Shown here one piece after another: positions 8,638-17,560 of a stretch of DNA of 64,000 nt. A program made the translations under genes and the position numbers. Origin of the DNA: Pseudomonas sp. P7548 (GTDB taxonomy: Bacteria; Pseudomonadota; Gammaproteobacteria; Pseudomonadales; Pseudomonadaceae). The stretch lies in the NCBI RefSeq assembly GCF_013386585.1, contig NZ_JACARO010000020.1, forward strand, positions 62,001 to 126,000. Direction: 5' to 3'. The notes under the pieces were generated by a model. The model was not told where the DNA came from and did not search any database. It saw only the letters and a list, made by a program, of their open reading frames with translations. Each line of letters starts with the position of its first letter. The stretch's first letter is position 1.

Positions 8638-9660
8638 ATGAGAAACCCGAGCGTGAAGCGTCCCCTCGTCCTTGCTGTGCTCATGGCGGCGTCCGTCGCC
8701 GCCCATGCCGATAACCTCGTCGGCATCCGCGCCATTGAAACCACGTACCACCAATTGATCACCGAGCTTGACCGCAGCCGCGGCGGCCGGCCTGATGCCG
8801 ACACCCGCCAGCGCATCACGACAGCAGCCCAGGCGTTCCAGGCGACGATGCAGCGTGATGGCGGAGCGCGTGACAACCTCAACACCGACGTGAAAAACAT
8901 CGTCGCCTCCCTGAGCGACGGCAGCTACAGCGCCGACGGCAGCATTCGCGCCTTGCAGCGCGACGCCAAGGGCAGCGTGATCGACGCCGGCCCCTGGAAT
9001 CCCGCCCTGGCCGGCAACCCCATCACCCAGCCGATCGGCACCCACCTGAACCAGACCAGCGAAGGCGACTGTGTGGGCATTTCGGTGGTCAAGGCGTTCT
9101 CCAACACCCAGATGGGCGCGCAGATCCTGCAACGCGGTGTCACGCTCAATGCGGACGGCAGCTTCAATGTGAGCCTGCCGGGCGCGCCTTCAACGGTGTT
9201 CCACCTGCAAGCCGCCGACCTCGACCAATATGGCAAGGGCGACGCGCCCGCGGCGGCGGTGGTAGGGGCGATGTTCCAGTACTTCCACCTCGACCCGGCC
9301 AAGGGCTCGCTGCCGACCAACAAGGTCATGGAGCTGCTGGCGGGTCAGTACGGTGATCACCAGCGCCTGGCCGACGCCCACAGTTCGCCCCAGGACATCC
9401 CCCAGTTTCTGTTGAGCCATGCGAGTGGTGTCGGCAGCCGGGCGGCTATCGTGTTCGGCGGCAAACCGGCGCGGAATGGCGATTGGTCCAAAGGTGACGG
9501 GCATGCCTTCGCGATCATCCATATCGACCCGGCGAGTGGCCAGCTCAGTTACACCAACCCGTGGAATGAGGGCGTGCAGGTGCGCACAATTGCGATCAGC
9601 GACCTGGCGGCGCAGGCCGCGGGCACCTCGGCGGATTTCGAAATGGTGACGTTCCGCTGA
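8638..9660 (+). CDS. exported protein with calpain/papain-like cysteine peptidase motifs
   Basis: A 340-residue protein with a clear signal peptide (residues 1-24, KRPLVLAVLMAASVAAHA). The C-terminal two thirds carry a set of residues laid out as in calpain-type C2 peptidases: Gln139 and Cys145 in NQTSEGDCVGIS, His289 in GDGHAFAIIHID, and Asn307 in YTNPWNEG. The HAF and NPW pairings are the parts that look most like calpain (HAY and NPWG). Residues 30-120 are helical and polar. I infer a periplasmic or secreted cysteine peptidase or an effector-like enzyme; activity is unproven. It is monocistronic, and a tiny gene on the opposite strand ends seven bases after it. Confidence 0.62.
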   Translation: MRNPSVKRPLVLAVLMAASVAAHADNLVGIRAIETTYHQLITELDRSRGGRPDADTRQRITTAAQAFQATMQRDGGARDNLNTDVKNIVASLSDGSYSADGSIRALQRDAKGSVIDAGPWNPALAGNPITQPIGTHLNQTSEGDCVGISVVKAFSNTQMGAQILQRGVTLNADGSFNVSLPGAPSTVFHLQAADLDQYGKGDAPAAAVVGAMFQYFHLDPAKGSLPTNKVMELLAGQYGDHQRLADAHSSPQDIPQFLLSHASGVGSRAAIVFGGKPARNGDWSKGDGHAFAIIHIDPASGQLSYTNPWNEGVQVRTIAISDLAAQAAGTSADFEMVTFR

Positions 9661-9667
9661 GTACTGC

Positions 9668-9751
9668 TTAAACCGGCGAGATGGTCGCCAGCAGGCCGAT
9701 GCCGATGGTCAGCACCAGAAAGCCGAACAGGAAAAGTGCCATCTTGGTCAT
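9668..9751 (-). CDS. 27-residue single-pass membrane protein
   Basis: A short open frame running from ATG at 9751 down to TAA at 9668-9670, preceded by a strong GGAGG seven bases before the start. It encodes Met-Thr-Lys followed by an almost unbroken hydrophobic stretch (ALFLFGFLVLTIGIGLLATI) and a short tail ending Ser-Pro-Val, as expected of a small inner membrane protein. Size and layout are like other bacterial membrane miniproteins (for example KdpF-like subunits), but no such partner is nearby. The strong ribosome site and coherent hydrophobicity make it likely real. Function unknown. Confidence 0.65.
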   Translation of the reverse strand: MTKMALFLFGFLVLTIGIGLLATISPV

Positions 9752-10073
9752 AAGGCCTCCGAAGGGAAGGGGACGGCGGGGAGATTCCTGCCGCGCTCGA
9801 CACGGGTGTCGGGAGTGACGCCATTGTCCGCCCGGGGCAGATTTCGATACAGACGCAGATGCAAAAGAAAAAACCGTATCAGATGGGGCTGTGAGTGCTC
9901 AGCACAGGGCTTTGCAGAGCACCGGCTTTATGAAGATCAGCCGTTTATACCGTGCATTGCACGCCAAGCCTTGTGCCTTAATGTAATCTTCATGTCGGGC
10001 AATGATTGTTGCCAAAAGTGACCGTGGCTGGCGTAGACACTGCTCTACGCCGATTGATGCAGAGCGAGGATGT
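9752..10073. other. intergenic stretch without a recognised gene
   Basis: About 320 bases between the start of the 27-residue gene and the signal peptidase gene. I see a short stem CGACAC-GG-GTGTCG near 9797-9810 and purine-rich sequence that would serve as the leader of the small gene. I see no convincing coding frame. Confidence 0.5.
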
Positions 10074-10742
10074 ATGCGACGTTGGCTGAGCAAGTACCGT
10101 TACGCGATCATTTTTTGGCTGTGCTTCGGCATCTTCCGTACCTCGTTGGCCGACTGGAACCCGATCCCCTCCGGCTCCATGCGCCCGACCCTGGTGGAAG
10201 GCGATGTGGTGTTGGTTAACCGCGTGGCCTATGACCTCAAGCTGCCACTCACGGATATCTCCCTGGCCGAGTTGGGCAACCCGCAACGCGGCGATGTGGT
10301 GACGTTTTCCTCGCCCAAGGACGGCGAGCGCCTGATCAAGCGCATCGTCGGCATCCCCGGCGACACCCTGCAAATGAAGGACGAGGTGCTGTGGGTCAAC
10401 GGTGTGCCAGCCACCTATCAGGATGAACAGGCGATCAGCGAGCCCATGGGGCCGGGGCAAACCATCCCGGGCATCAAGCTCACTGAACTGGCCAGCAGTA
10501 GCCGGCGTACGGTGCAGTTCATGCCGGCGGTGCGTGCTGCACGGGACTTCGGCCCGGTGGTGGTGCCGGCCGACAGCTACTTCATGCTCGGGGACAATCG
10601 CGACAACAGCGCCGATTCACGCTACATCGGCTTTGTGCCGCGCCGCCTGCTGATCGGGCATGCGCACCATATCCTGGCCTCCGCGAAGATCCTCGATAAC
10701 TGGATGCCACGATTTAGCCGCTTTGGCTCGCCAATCCTCTAA
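10074..10742 (+). CDS. lepB: signal peptidase I, short single-anchor form
   Basis: A 222-residue S26 signal peptidase that removes signal peptides on the periplasmic face. One N-terminal membrane segment (residues 8-25) is followed by the catalytic serine block NPIPSGSM (Ser35), the lysine block RLIKRIVGIPGD (Lys89) and the box GDNRDNSADSRYIGFV. Housekeeping LepB of Pseudomonas is about 284 residues with two membrane segments, so this shorter protein is probably an accessory second enzyme. That comparison is family knowledge; the main lepB is not in the window. ATG 10074 is preceded by GCGAGGA. Confidence 0.9.
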   Translation: MRRWLSKYRYAIIFWLCFGIFRTSLADWNPIPSGSMRPTLVEGDVVLVNRVAYDLKLPLTDISLAELGNPQRGDVVTFSSPKDGERLIKRIVGIPGDTLQMKDEVLWVNGVPATYQDEQAISEPMGPGQTIPGIKLTELASSSRRTVQFMPAVRAARDFGPVVVPADSYFMLGDNRDNSADSRYIGFVPRRLLIGHAHHILASAKILDNWMPRFSRFGSPIL

Positions 10743-10785
10743 GATAGCGCCCACTGCATCAACAATAAGAGTGGGCCAACCCTCG

Positions 10786-11796
10786 ATGGAAAGACGCCAA
10801 TTCAGCGGTGGCATGAAAGGCAAGAACCTGCGCTACCTGAACGAAAACCCGCAACAGCCGACGCCGGCCACCCGCGTCGGCTTCTTGTTGCTCGAACATT
10901 TCTCCCTGCCGGCCTTCACCCAGACCCTCGACACCCTGGTGACCGCCAACCTGTTGCGCCCGCAACTGTTCGCCACGCGCACCTTCGGCTGGGACGATGG
11001 CGAAGTCATCAGCGACCTGGGCCTGGTGATCCGCCCGGATGCGCGCCTTGTGCCGGCGGTGCTGCAAGACCTTGACCTGCTGGTGATCTGCGGCGGTTTC
11101 CGCACCGAGCTCAAGGCCAGTGATGAGTTCAACCAGTTGCTGGGCAGCGCCGCCGAACACGGCGTGAACCTCGCCGGGTTGTGGAATGGCTCGTGGTTCC
11201 TTGGCCGCGCCGGGTTACTGCAAGGCTACCGCTGCGCCATCCACCCCGAACACCGGCCGGCCTTGGCGGAAGTAGCCAAGGCGGCCCAGGTCACCAGCGA
11301 ACCCTATGTGATCGACCGCGACCGCCTCACGGCCTCCAGCCCCTCGGGTGCCTTCCATATGGCGCTCGACTGGATCAAAAGCCTGCACGGCAAGGCATTG
11401 GTCGAAGGCATTGAAGACATTCTGTCCTTCGAAGAGTCGCGCTACCGGCGCATCAAACCCACCGAAAACGTCTGCGTCAGCGCGCCCCTGCGTGAAGTGG
11501 TCAAGCTGATGGATTCCAACCTTGAAGAACCGTTGGAGCTGGACCAGTTGGCGGTCTACGCCGGTCGCTCGCGCCGTCAGTTGGAGCGGCTGTTCAAGGA
11601 GCAACTGGGCACCACCCCGCAACGCTATTACATGGAATTGCGGGTGACCGAGGCGCGGCGGCTGTTGCAGCACACCGAGCTGTCACAGGTGGACGTGCTG
11701 GTGGCGTGCGGGTTTGTGTCGCCGAGTCATTTCAGCAAGTGTTACAGCGCGTATTTCGGATATCGCCCCTCCAAGGAGAAACGGTTGGTCAAGTAG
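10786..11796 (+). CDS. GATase1-like AraC family transcriptional regulator
   Basis: A 336-residue regulator. Residues about 25-200 form a DJ-1/PfpI (GATase1-like) domain, starting TRVGFLLLEHFSLPAF and passing LDLLVICGGF. The usual Cys-Thr-Gly nucleophile elbow is replaced by LAGLWNGSWFLG, so the domain is likely a ligand sensor without activity. Residues about 230-330 are the AraC helix-turn-helix pair (LDQLAVYAGRSRRQLERLFKEQLG and VLVACGFVSPSHFSKCYSAYFG regions). This architecture is that of ArgR, CdhR and GbdR, which sense arginine, carnitine and glycine betaine in Pseudomonas, but I cannot assign the ligand. ATG 10786 or 10813 could be the start. Confidence 0.85.
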   Translation: MERRQFSGGMKGKNLRYLNENPQQPTPATRVGFLLLEHFSLPAFTQTLDTLVTANLLRPQLFATRTFGWDDGEVISDLGLVIRPDARLVPAVLQDLDLLVICGGFRTELKASDEFNQLLGSAAEHGVNLAGLWNGSWFLGRAGLLQGYRCAIHPEHRPALAEVAKAAQVTSEPYVIDRDRLTASSPSGAFHMALDWIKSLHGKALVEGIEDILSFEESRYRRIKPTENVCVSAPLREVVKLMDSNLEEPLELDQLAVYAGRSRRQLERLFKEQLGTTPQRYYMELRVTEARRLLQHTELSQVDVLVACGFVSPSHFSKCYSAYFGYRPSKEKRLVK

Positions 11797-11799
11797 CAT

Positions 11800-11829
11800 A
11801 GCCCCTGTTTGTCGGGATGGGCTTTTTAT
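11800..11829 (+). terminator. weak terminator-like hairpin
   Basis: AGCCC pairs with GGGCT across a 14-base loop and is followed by TTTTTA, just after the AraC-type gene. The five-base stem is short, so this is a weak call. Confidence 0.4.
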
Positions 11830-11841
11830 CAAGGAATGCTG

Positions 11842-12759
11842 ATGTCTGTTACGTGTGTAGACCGCTATCGCGGGAGTTTGCTGGGGTTGGCGTGCGGTGA
11901 TGCGGTGGGCACCACCGTTGAGTTCATGCCTCGGGGCTCGTTTGAACCCCTGGTGGATATGGTGGGCGGTGGCCCGTTCAACCTGAAGTGTGGCCAATGG
12001 ACCGACGATACGTCGATGGCGCTGTGCCTCGCCGAGAGCCTGATACGCAAGGGCGGCTTCGATGCTGCGGACCAGATGGGGCGTTACCTGAACTGGTGGA
12101 CATGGGGCTATTTGAGCGCGACGGGCGAGTGTTTTGATATCGGCCTGACGGTGCGTACCGCGTTGGCAAAATATCAGGAGGACGGTGACCCGTTTGCGGG
12201 CTCTACCGACCCGTTTTCTGCGGGCAACGGTTCGCTGATGCGCTTGGCACCGGTGGTGCTGCTCTATTTCCCGGACCGAGAGAAGGTGCGCTTCTACAGT
12301 GGGGAAAGTTCTCGAACGACCCACGCCGCCCAAGAGGCCATAGAATGTTGTTGGCTGCTGGCCGAGGCGCTATCAAATGCCTTGGACGGTCTACCCAAGG
12401 AACAGGTTTTAAACCTCTCTCAAACCCTACTGAGCGCGCCAAAAGTCGAGGCCATCGCGCGCGGTGAGTACCGCGACAAACCCCGTGAGGACATCATCGG
12501 CTCGGGGTATTCGGTGGCGGCACTCGAAGCAGCGTTCTGGTGTTTTCATTACACCCACAGCTTTGCTGACGCAGTGTTGGCGGCGGCCAACCTGGGCAAC
12601 GATGCCGACACCACGGCCGCCATTGTGGGGCAACTGGCTGGCGCTTTTTACGGCGTAGCCGGTATCCCGACGCATTGGCTGGATACCTTGCACATGCGCG
12701 ATGAGATCCAGGAGATGGCCGACGCGCTATTGAGGGCTTCTCAAAACCTGTCCAGTTGA
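11842..12759 (+). CDS. ADP-ribosylglycohydrolase family protein (DraG-like)
   Basis: A 305-residue protein of the ADP-ribosylglycohydrolase fold. Both metal-binding blocks are present: GQWTDDTSMALCLAESL near residues 52-68 and GNDADTTAAIVGQLAGAFYG near residues 252-271; the N-terminal block RGSLLGLACGDAVG is also typical. Family members remove ADP-ribose from proteins or small molecules using two Mg ions. The role here is unknown, and no ADP-ribosyltransferase gene is adjacent. The start at 11842 has AAGGA 7 bases upstream. Its 3' end overlaps the convergent dehydrogenase gene by 19 bases. Confidence 0.88.
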   Translation: MSVTCVDRYRGSLLGLACGDAVGTTVEFMPRGSFEPLVDMVGGGPFNLKCGQWTDDTSMALCLAESLIRKGGFDAADQMGRYLNWWTWGYLSATGECFDIGLTVRTALAKYQEDGDPFAGSTDPFSAGNGSLMRLAPVVLLYFPDREKVRFYSGESSRTTHAAQEAIECCWLLAEALSNALDGLPKEQVLNLSQTLLSAPKVEAIARGEYRDKPREDIIGSGYSVAALEAAFWCFHYTHSFADAVLAAANLGNDADTTAAIVGQLAGAFYGVAGIPTHWLDTLHMRDEIQEMADALLRASQNLSS

Positions 12760-14000
12760 TAGGGCGCAAGCGCAGGCAAGCCTGAGAATGTCGGGGCCGT
12801 TGAAGCGAGTTGCCCAATCATTTCCGCCGTTACCGCCGCCTGGGTCAACCCCAGGTGCTGATGACCGAACGCAAGCAGCACCTTGCCGTCGCACACCCGA
12901 TCGATGATTGGCAGCGAGTCCGGCAGGGAGGGCCGAAAGCCCATCCAGGGGGTGGCGTCGCGGGTGTTCAGGTCGTCGCGGAACAAGCCCTGGCTCAAGC
13001 GGTGCAGTTGCCAGGCGCGTTGCAGGTTGGCCGGGCGTTCCAGCCCGGCGAATTCCACCGTGCCAGCCAGGCGCAAGCCGCCGGCCATGGGCGTCATGAT
13101 GAACTTGCGCTCAAGCGACGTAACGGCGAAGGGCAGGCGTTGATGCTCATGGGGCAGCATCAGGTGGTAACCGCGTTCGGTGTCCAGCGGTACGTGCTTG
13201 CCCGTCAGCGCCGCGGTGAGCTTGGCCGAATGCGCTCCGCAGGCGATCAGCACCTGGCGGGCCGCGAAGGAGCCTTGATCACAGACCAACGAAACGCCAT
13301 CGGCGTGTACTCGGCCATCCATCACGCGTTGCTTGAGAAACTGCACGCCCTCGGCCTTGGCAGCGCTGACCAGCTCGCACACCACCTGGTACGGGTCGAG
13401 AAAATGCCCGGTGGCGGGGAAGAACAGCCCGCCTTGAATACCCTCGCTCAATGGCGGCGCGGCTTCACGGATAGCATCGCCAGACCAGTAGGCCACCGGC
13501 ACGTTTTGCTGCTGCATGCGCACCTGCACCGCATCAAGGGCGGCACGGGAGTCGGCGCGTTCATACACCAGCAGCGAGCCGTCTTCGCGCAACAACTGCG
13601 GGCGCCCGATAGACCCCAGCACACGTTGCCAGGCACCCAGGCTGCCTTCGTTCAGCGCGCGGATACCCGCCACGGTACGCCGGTAGCTGGCCGGGCGCAG
13701 GTTGAGCAGCAGGCGCACAAACCAGGGCAGGGCGCGGGGCAGGTACTTCCAGTCCAGGCGCAGTGGGCCCATGGGGTCCAGCAGCATGGCGGGCAGGCGC
13801 TTGAGGATCGACGCGTCGGCGATGGGAAACACCTGCTCGGTCGCCAGGTGCCCGGCGTTGCCGTAGGACGCGCCCATGCCCGGTTCCTGCGGGTCTATCA
13901 CCACGACCCGCAGGCCCTGACGCGCCAATTGCAGGGCAGAGGCGACGCCGATGATACCGGCGCCGACGACGGCGATGTCTGGGCGGTTGGAATCGGGCAT
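12741..14000 (-). CDS. lhpB: FAD-dependent D-amino acid (cis-4-hydroxy-D-proline) dehydrogenase
   Basis: A 419-residue DadA-type flavoprotein. The Rossmann motif VVGAGIIGVASA is at residues 11-22, and the C-terminal region GFRPSLPDSLPIIDRV...LLAFGHQHLGLT is typical of D-amino acid dehydrogenases. In context it should oxidise cis-4-hydroxy-D-proline, made by the epimerase of the same cluster, to 1-pyrroline-4-hydroxy-2-carboxylate, passing electrons to the respiratory chain. It lies three bases after the aldehyde dehydrogenase gene and is last in the operon. The family is certain; the substrate is inferred from the neighbours. The single-chain type contrasts with the multi-subunit enzyme described in P. 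aeruginosa. Confidence 0.88.
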   Translation of the reverse strand: MPDSNRPDIAVVGAGIIGVASALQLARQGLRVVVIDPQEPGMGASYGNAGHLATEQVFPIADASILKRLPAMLLDPMGPLRLDWKYLPRALPWFVRLLLNLRPASYRRTVAGIRALNEGSLGAWQRVLGSIGRPQLLREDGSLLVYERADSRAALDAVQVRMQQQNVPVAYWSGDAIREAAPPLSEGIQGGLFFPATGHFLDPYQVVCELVSAAKAEGVQFLKQRVMDGRVHADGVSLVCDQGSFAARQVLIACGAHSAKLTAALTGKHVPLDTERGYHLMLPHEHQRLPFAVTSLERKFIMTPMAGGLRLAGTVEFAGLERPANLQRAWQLHRLSQGLFRDDLNTRDATPWMGFRPSLPDSLPIIDRVCDGKVLLAFGHQHLGLTQAAVTAEMIGQLASTAPTFSGLPALAPYQLDRF

Positions 14001-14003
14001 GGC

Positions 14004-15575
14004 CTAGGCCTCTCTCTGGCCGTTGAGCAACCGCCGCAACAGCAACGGGTTGCCGTGTTGCAGGGCGTCGGGCAGCAGGGTGTCGGGGAAGTCCTGGTAG
14101 CACACCGGGCGCAGGAACCGCAGGATCGCCGCCGTACCGACCGAGGTACTGCGCGAGTCGGAGGTGGCCGGGAACGGTCCGCCGTGGACCATGGCGTCAC
14201 ACACTTCCACCCCCGTCGGCCAACCGTTGACCAGCAAGCGCCCGGCTTTGCGTTCCAACACCGGGAGCAATGCCTTGGCGTAAGGCAGGTCACCCTCATC
14301 CAGGTGCAAGGTGGCCGTGAGTTGCCCCTCTAAATGCTCGGAAACCTCGCGCACTTCACGTTCATCGGCACAGATCACCACCAGCGAAGCCGCGCCGAAT
14401 ACTTCAGCTTGCAGGTGTGTGTTGGTCAAAAACGCCTTGGCCTGGGTCACGAACAAATGCGCCTGGCCCTGGTTCGGCCCCTGGGCTTGAAGGCCCTTGG
14501 CGACAACGTTGGCATGGGTTGCCAAGCTGCCGACGCCCGCTTGGTAAGCGCTGAAGATACCGGGCGTGAGCATGGTCTGGGCGGTGCACTGTGCGAGTTG
14601 TTCGCCGGCCGCGCCGATGAAGCGATCCAGTCCGCTTCCAGCGATGGCAATCACCAGACCGGGGTTGGTGCAAAACTGCCCGGCGCCTTGGGTCAACGAT
14701 GCGACAAACCCCTGGGCCAAACTTTCAGCTCGCGCTTCAAGTGCCGCAGCAAACAGGTACACCGGGTTGATCGAACTCATTTCGGCATACACCGGAATCG
14801 GCTCCGGCCGTGCCTGCGCCGCCTGGGTCAAGGCAACGCCGCCGCTGCGCGAACCGGTAAACCCGACCGCCTTGATACGCGGGTCAGTCACCAGCGCTAT
14901 CCCGACCTCACGGCCTGAGCCGTACAGCAGCGAAAACACACCCTCTGGCAGCCCGCACTGATTGACCGCCTGGGCAACCGCGCGCCCCACCAGTTCACTG
15001 GTACCCGGGTGTGCACCATGGGCCTTGACGATCACCGGGCAACCCGCGGCGAGTGCCGACGCTGTATCGCCGCCGGCCACGGAAAAGGCCAGCGGGAAGT
15101 TGCTGGCGCCAAACACCGCCACCGGGCCCAGCGGTACATGGCGTTGGCGCAGGTCTGCACGGGGCAGGGGCTGGCGCTCGGGTTGTGCGGTGTCGACGCG
15201 CACGTCCAGCCATTCACCGGCGCGCACGGTACGGGCAAAGGTGCGCAGTTGCCCGCAGGTACGGCCGCGCTCACCGAGGAGGCGCGGGCGCGGCAGGCCG
15301 GTTTCGGCCACGGCGCGTTCGATCAACTCGTCGCCCAGGGCCTCGATGCGGTCGGCGATGATTTCAAGAAACGTGGCGCGTGCCGCCAGGGAGGTTTCGC
15401 GGTAAGTGTCAAAAGCGGCCCAGGCCAAGGCGCAGGCTTGAGCGACATGCTCGCCGTTGCCACCGGCGTAGGCCGGTTCCAGCGGTGTGTCGGTGGCGGG
15501 GTTGATGGCCCGGATCGCTTCGCGATGGCCAGAGAGTGAGTGCTGACCGATCAGCATCTTGCCCGTCAGAGTCAT
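14004..15575 (-). CDS. 2-oxoglutarate semialdehyde dehydrogenase
   Basis: A 523-residue NAD(P)-dependent aldehyde dehydrogenase. The catalytic cysteine is Cys302 in AGQFCTNPG and the general base is Glu265 in [10 protein letters not shown]; the cofactor block [20 protein letters not shown] is near residue 154. Length and motifs match alpha-ketoglutarate semialdehyde dehydrogenases of the hydroxyproline and pentose pathways. It would turn the semialdehyde produced by the deaminase of this cluster into 2-oxoglutarate, feeding the TCA cycle. The start at 15575 lies 57 bases after the deaminase stop. Confidence 0.9.
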   Translation of the reverse strand: MTLTGKMLIGQHSLSGHREAIRAINPATDTPLEPAYAGGNGEHVAQACALAWAAFDTYRETSLAARATFLEIIADRIEALGDELIERAVAETGLPRPRLLGERGRTCGQLRTFARTVRAGEWLDVRVDTAQPERQPLPRADLRQRHVPLGPVAVFGASNFPLAFSVAGGDTASALAAGCPVIVKAHGAHPGTSELVGRAVAQAVNQCGLPEGVFSLLYGSGREVGIALVTDPRIKAVGFTGSRSGGVALTQAAQARPEPIPVYAEMSSINPVYLFAAALEARAESLAQGFVASLTQGAGQFCTNPGLVIAIAGSGLDRFIGAAGEQLAQCTAQTMLTPGIFSAYQAGVGSLATHANVVAKGLQAQGPNQGQAHLFVTQAKAFLTNTHLQAEVFGAASLVVICADEREVREVSEHLEGQLTATLHLDEGDLPYAKALLPVLERKAGRLLVNGWPTGVEVCDAMVHGGPFPATSDSRSTSVGTAAILRFLRPVCYQDFPDTLLPDALQHGNPLLLRRLLNGQREA

Positions 15576-15632
15576 GGGGTCGTCCTGAAAAAAAGGGGGG
15601 GGCCGCTGTGAGAACCACAGCGGCGCGCAGGG

Positions 15633-16580
15633 TCAGGCTAGGTTCTGTTCGGCCGACCAGTTGGCGTACCACTGGCGGAACAGCGCGTATTGCTGCTCGG
15701 CATAGCGGCGCTGGGCATCGCTGAGTACGTCGGTCTCGTTGAAATGCAGGGCGTAGCCCTGGTCGCCGTTGAGCACCATCAAGTGCTTGTAATACAGCAC
15801 CAGGTCGCAGCCTTCGTCGAACGACGACAGCACCGCCAGCGCCGCTTCCAGTTCACGGGCCAGGCGACGGGCCTTGGCGTCGCCCTTGGCGGCTTTTTTG
15901 CTCAGCGCCACCAGGTGCAGCACTTCCCGTGGCAGGGCGTTGCCGATGCCGGTGATGGCACCGGTGGCGTTGCAGTTGACGAAACCGTGGACCACTTGGG
16001 TATCGACACCGACCATCAGGGTCACGTCATCGTCCTGGGAGGTGATGTTCTCTGCGGCGTAACGCAGGTCGGCACCGCCGCCGAATTCCTTGAAGCCAAT
16101 CAGGTTGGGGTGTTCGCGGCGCAGTTCGAAGAACAGGTCGGCGCGGGTGGCGAAGCCGTAGTACGGGCTGTTGTAGATCACCGCCGGCAGGTTTGGCGCC
16201 GCATTGAGGATCGCGGCAAAGTGGGCTTTTTGCGCGGTCGCCGAAGCACCCCGGGACAGCACGCGAGGAATCACCATCAAGCCGTGGGCACCGACCTTGG
16301 CGGCATGGGCGGCGTGGGCCACCGCTTCACGGCTGTTGACCGCACCGGTGCCGACAATGGTCGGTACGCCGGCCGCGACCAGGCGCGCCACGCCTTCCTG
16401 GCGCTGGGCTTCGGTGAGCAGCGGCCAGTCACCCATGGAGCCGCAATACACCACGGCGCTCATGCCGATGTCGATCAGTTCACGGCCCTTGGCGACCAAC
16501 GCGTCGAAGTCTGGCTGGCGGTCGGCGGTGCACGGGGTCATCAGCGCGGGGATGCAGCCGGTGAAGATGTTGTCGCTCAT
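15633..16580 (-). CDS. lhpC: 1-pyrroline-4-hydroxy-2-carboxylate deaminase (DapA superfamily)
   Basis: A 315-residue member of the dihydrodipicolinate synthase/N-acetylneuraminate lyase superfamily. The Schiff-base lysine is Lys164 in NLIGFKEFGGGAD, and the tyrosine block VIYNSPYYG is at residues 134-142. In the hydroxyproline pathway this enzyme deaminates and dehydrates 1-pyrroline-4-hydroxy-2-carboxylate to 2-oxoglutarate semialdehyde. The setting, between the epimerase and the semialdehyde dehydrogenase genes, supports that assignment over other members of the superfamily. A ribosome-site-like AAGGAGC stands just before the ATG at 16580. Confidence 0.92.
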   Translation of the reverse strand: MSDNIFTGCIPALMTPCTADRQPDFDALVAKGRELIDIGMSAVVYCGSMGDWPLLTEAQRQEGVARLVAAGVPTIVGTGAVNSREAVAHAAHAAKVGAHGLMVIPRVLSRGASATAQKAHFAAILNAAPNLPAVIYNSPYYGFATRADLFFELRREHPNLIGFKEFGGGADLRYAAENITSQDDDVTLMVGVDTQVVHGFVNCNATGAITGIGNALPREVLHLVALSKKAAKGDAKARRLARELEAALAVLSSFDEGCDLVLYYKHLMVLNGDQGYALHFNETDVLSDAQRRYAEQQYALFRQWYANWSAEQNLA

Positions 16581-16622
16581 TGTTCTTGCTCCTTACAACG
16601 TTCAGATAAACACGGCTGGGGC

Positions 16623-17549
16623 TCAGATGCCCCAGGCGAAAGGGTCTTGCTCGTCGATCAGCAGGGTGCTGTCGGCGGTCATGTAGGCGCGGCCGGTGAT
16701 GAAGGGGCGCACGTGTTCGCCGTCCCATTCATAACGGCCTTCGAATTGGCTGCCGGTGATGCTGGCTTGTACCCACACCTCACCCTGCTGCAGTTTTCCG
16801 TCGGCGGCCAGGCACGCGAGTTTGGCGCTGGTACCGGTGCCGCAGGGAGAGCGGTCATAGGCTTTGCCGGGGCACATCACGAAGTTGCGGCTGTTGGCGT
16901 GGGCGTCGTCGGCGAACAGTTCGATGTGGTCGATCAGTGCGCCGTCCGCCCCGTGGATGCCCTGGTCTTCCAGGGCCTTGAGCATCGCCCAGGTGTAGTC
17001 GGTGAGGACATCGACGTTGCCCATTTCCAAATCCTGGCCGTGCTCCGACACCAGGAAAAACCAGTTGCCGCCCCAGGCAATATCCCCGAGTACTTCGCCG
17101 TAGCCCGGAACCTGGACCGCCACCTGCTGGCGAAAGCGGTAGGCTGGCACGTTGCGCAGGGTCACGGCGCCGTCGGCGTGCAGGGTGGCAGTCACCGGGC
17201 CCACTGGCGTGTCAATCGTGTGATCCCCCGGCGTGATGCGCCCCAAGTGGTGCAACGAGGCAACCAGGCCAAGGGTGCCGTGGCCGCACATGCCCAGGTA
17301 ACCGGCGTTGTTGAAAAAGATTACCCCGCAGGTCGCCCCGGGCGTGACGGGTTCGCAGTACAGCGCCCCCACCAGTACATCATTGCCGCGCGGTTCCAGC
17401 AGGCAGGCACGGCGCCATTGATCGTGCTGGGTGCGCAGGTTGTGCAGTTGGTCGGCGATGGTCGCGCCGGTGAGTTCGGGGAACCCGTTCATCACCAGGC
17501 GCGTGGGTTCGCCGCCGGTGTGGGAGTCGATAACGTGCAACCGTTTCAT
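16623..17549 (-). CDS. lhpA: 4-hydroxyproline 2-epimerase
   Basis: A 308-residue cofactor-independent epimerase of the proline racemase family. The two catalytic cysteines fall at Cys88 ([11 protein letters not shown]) and Cys236 ([12 protein letters not shown]), the positions known for 4-hydroxyproline epimerase; a Cys at both sites separates it from dehydratases of the family. It turns trans-4-hydroxy-L-proline into cis-4-hydroxy-D-proline, the first pathway step. ATG 17549 ([13 protein letters not shown]) is chosen because it is the family start and has GGAGCG upstream; the longer frame from 17564 would overlap the permease gene. Confidence 0.95.
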   Translation of the reverse strand: MKRLHVIDSHTGGEPTRLVMNGFPELTGATIADQLHNLRTQHDQWRRACLLEPRGNDVLVGALYCEPVTPGATCGVIFFNNAGYLGMCGHGTLGLVASLHHLGRITPGDHTIDTPVGPVTATLHADGAVTLRNVPAYRFRQQVAVQVPGYGEVLGDIAWGGNWFFLVSEHGQDLEMGNVDVLTDYTWAMLKALEDQGIHGADGALIDHIELFADDAHANSRNFVMCPGKAYDRSPCGTGTSAKLACLAADGKLQQGEVWVQASITGSQFEGRYEWDGEHVRPFITGRAYMTADSTLLIDEQDPFAWGI

Positions 17550-17560
17550 AAAACGCTCCA

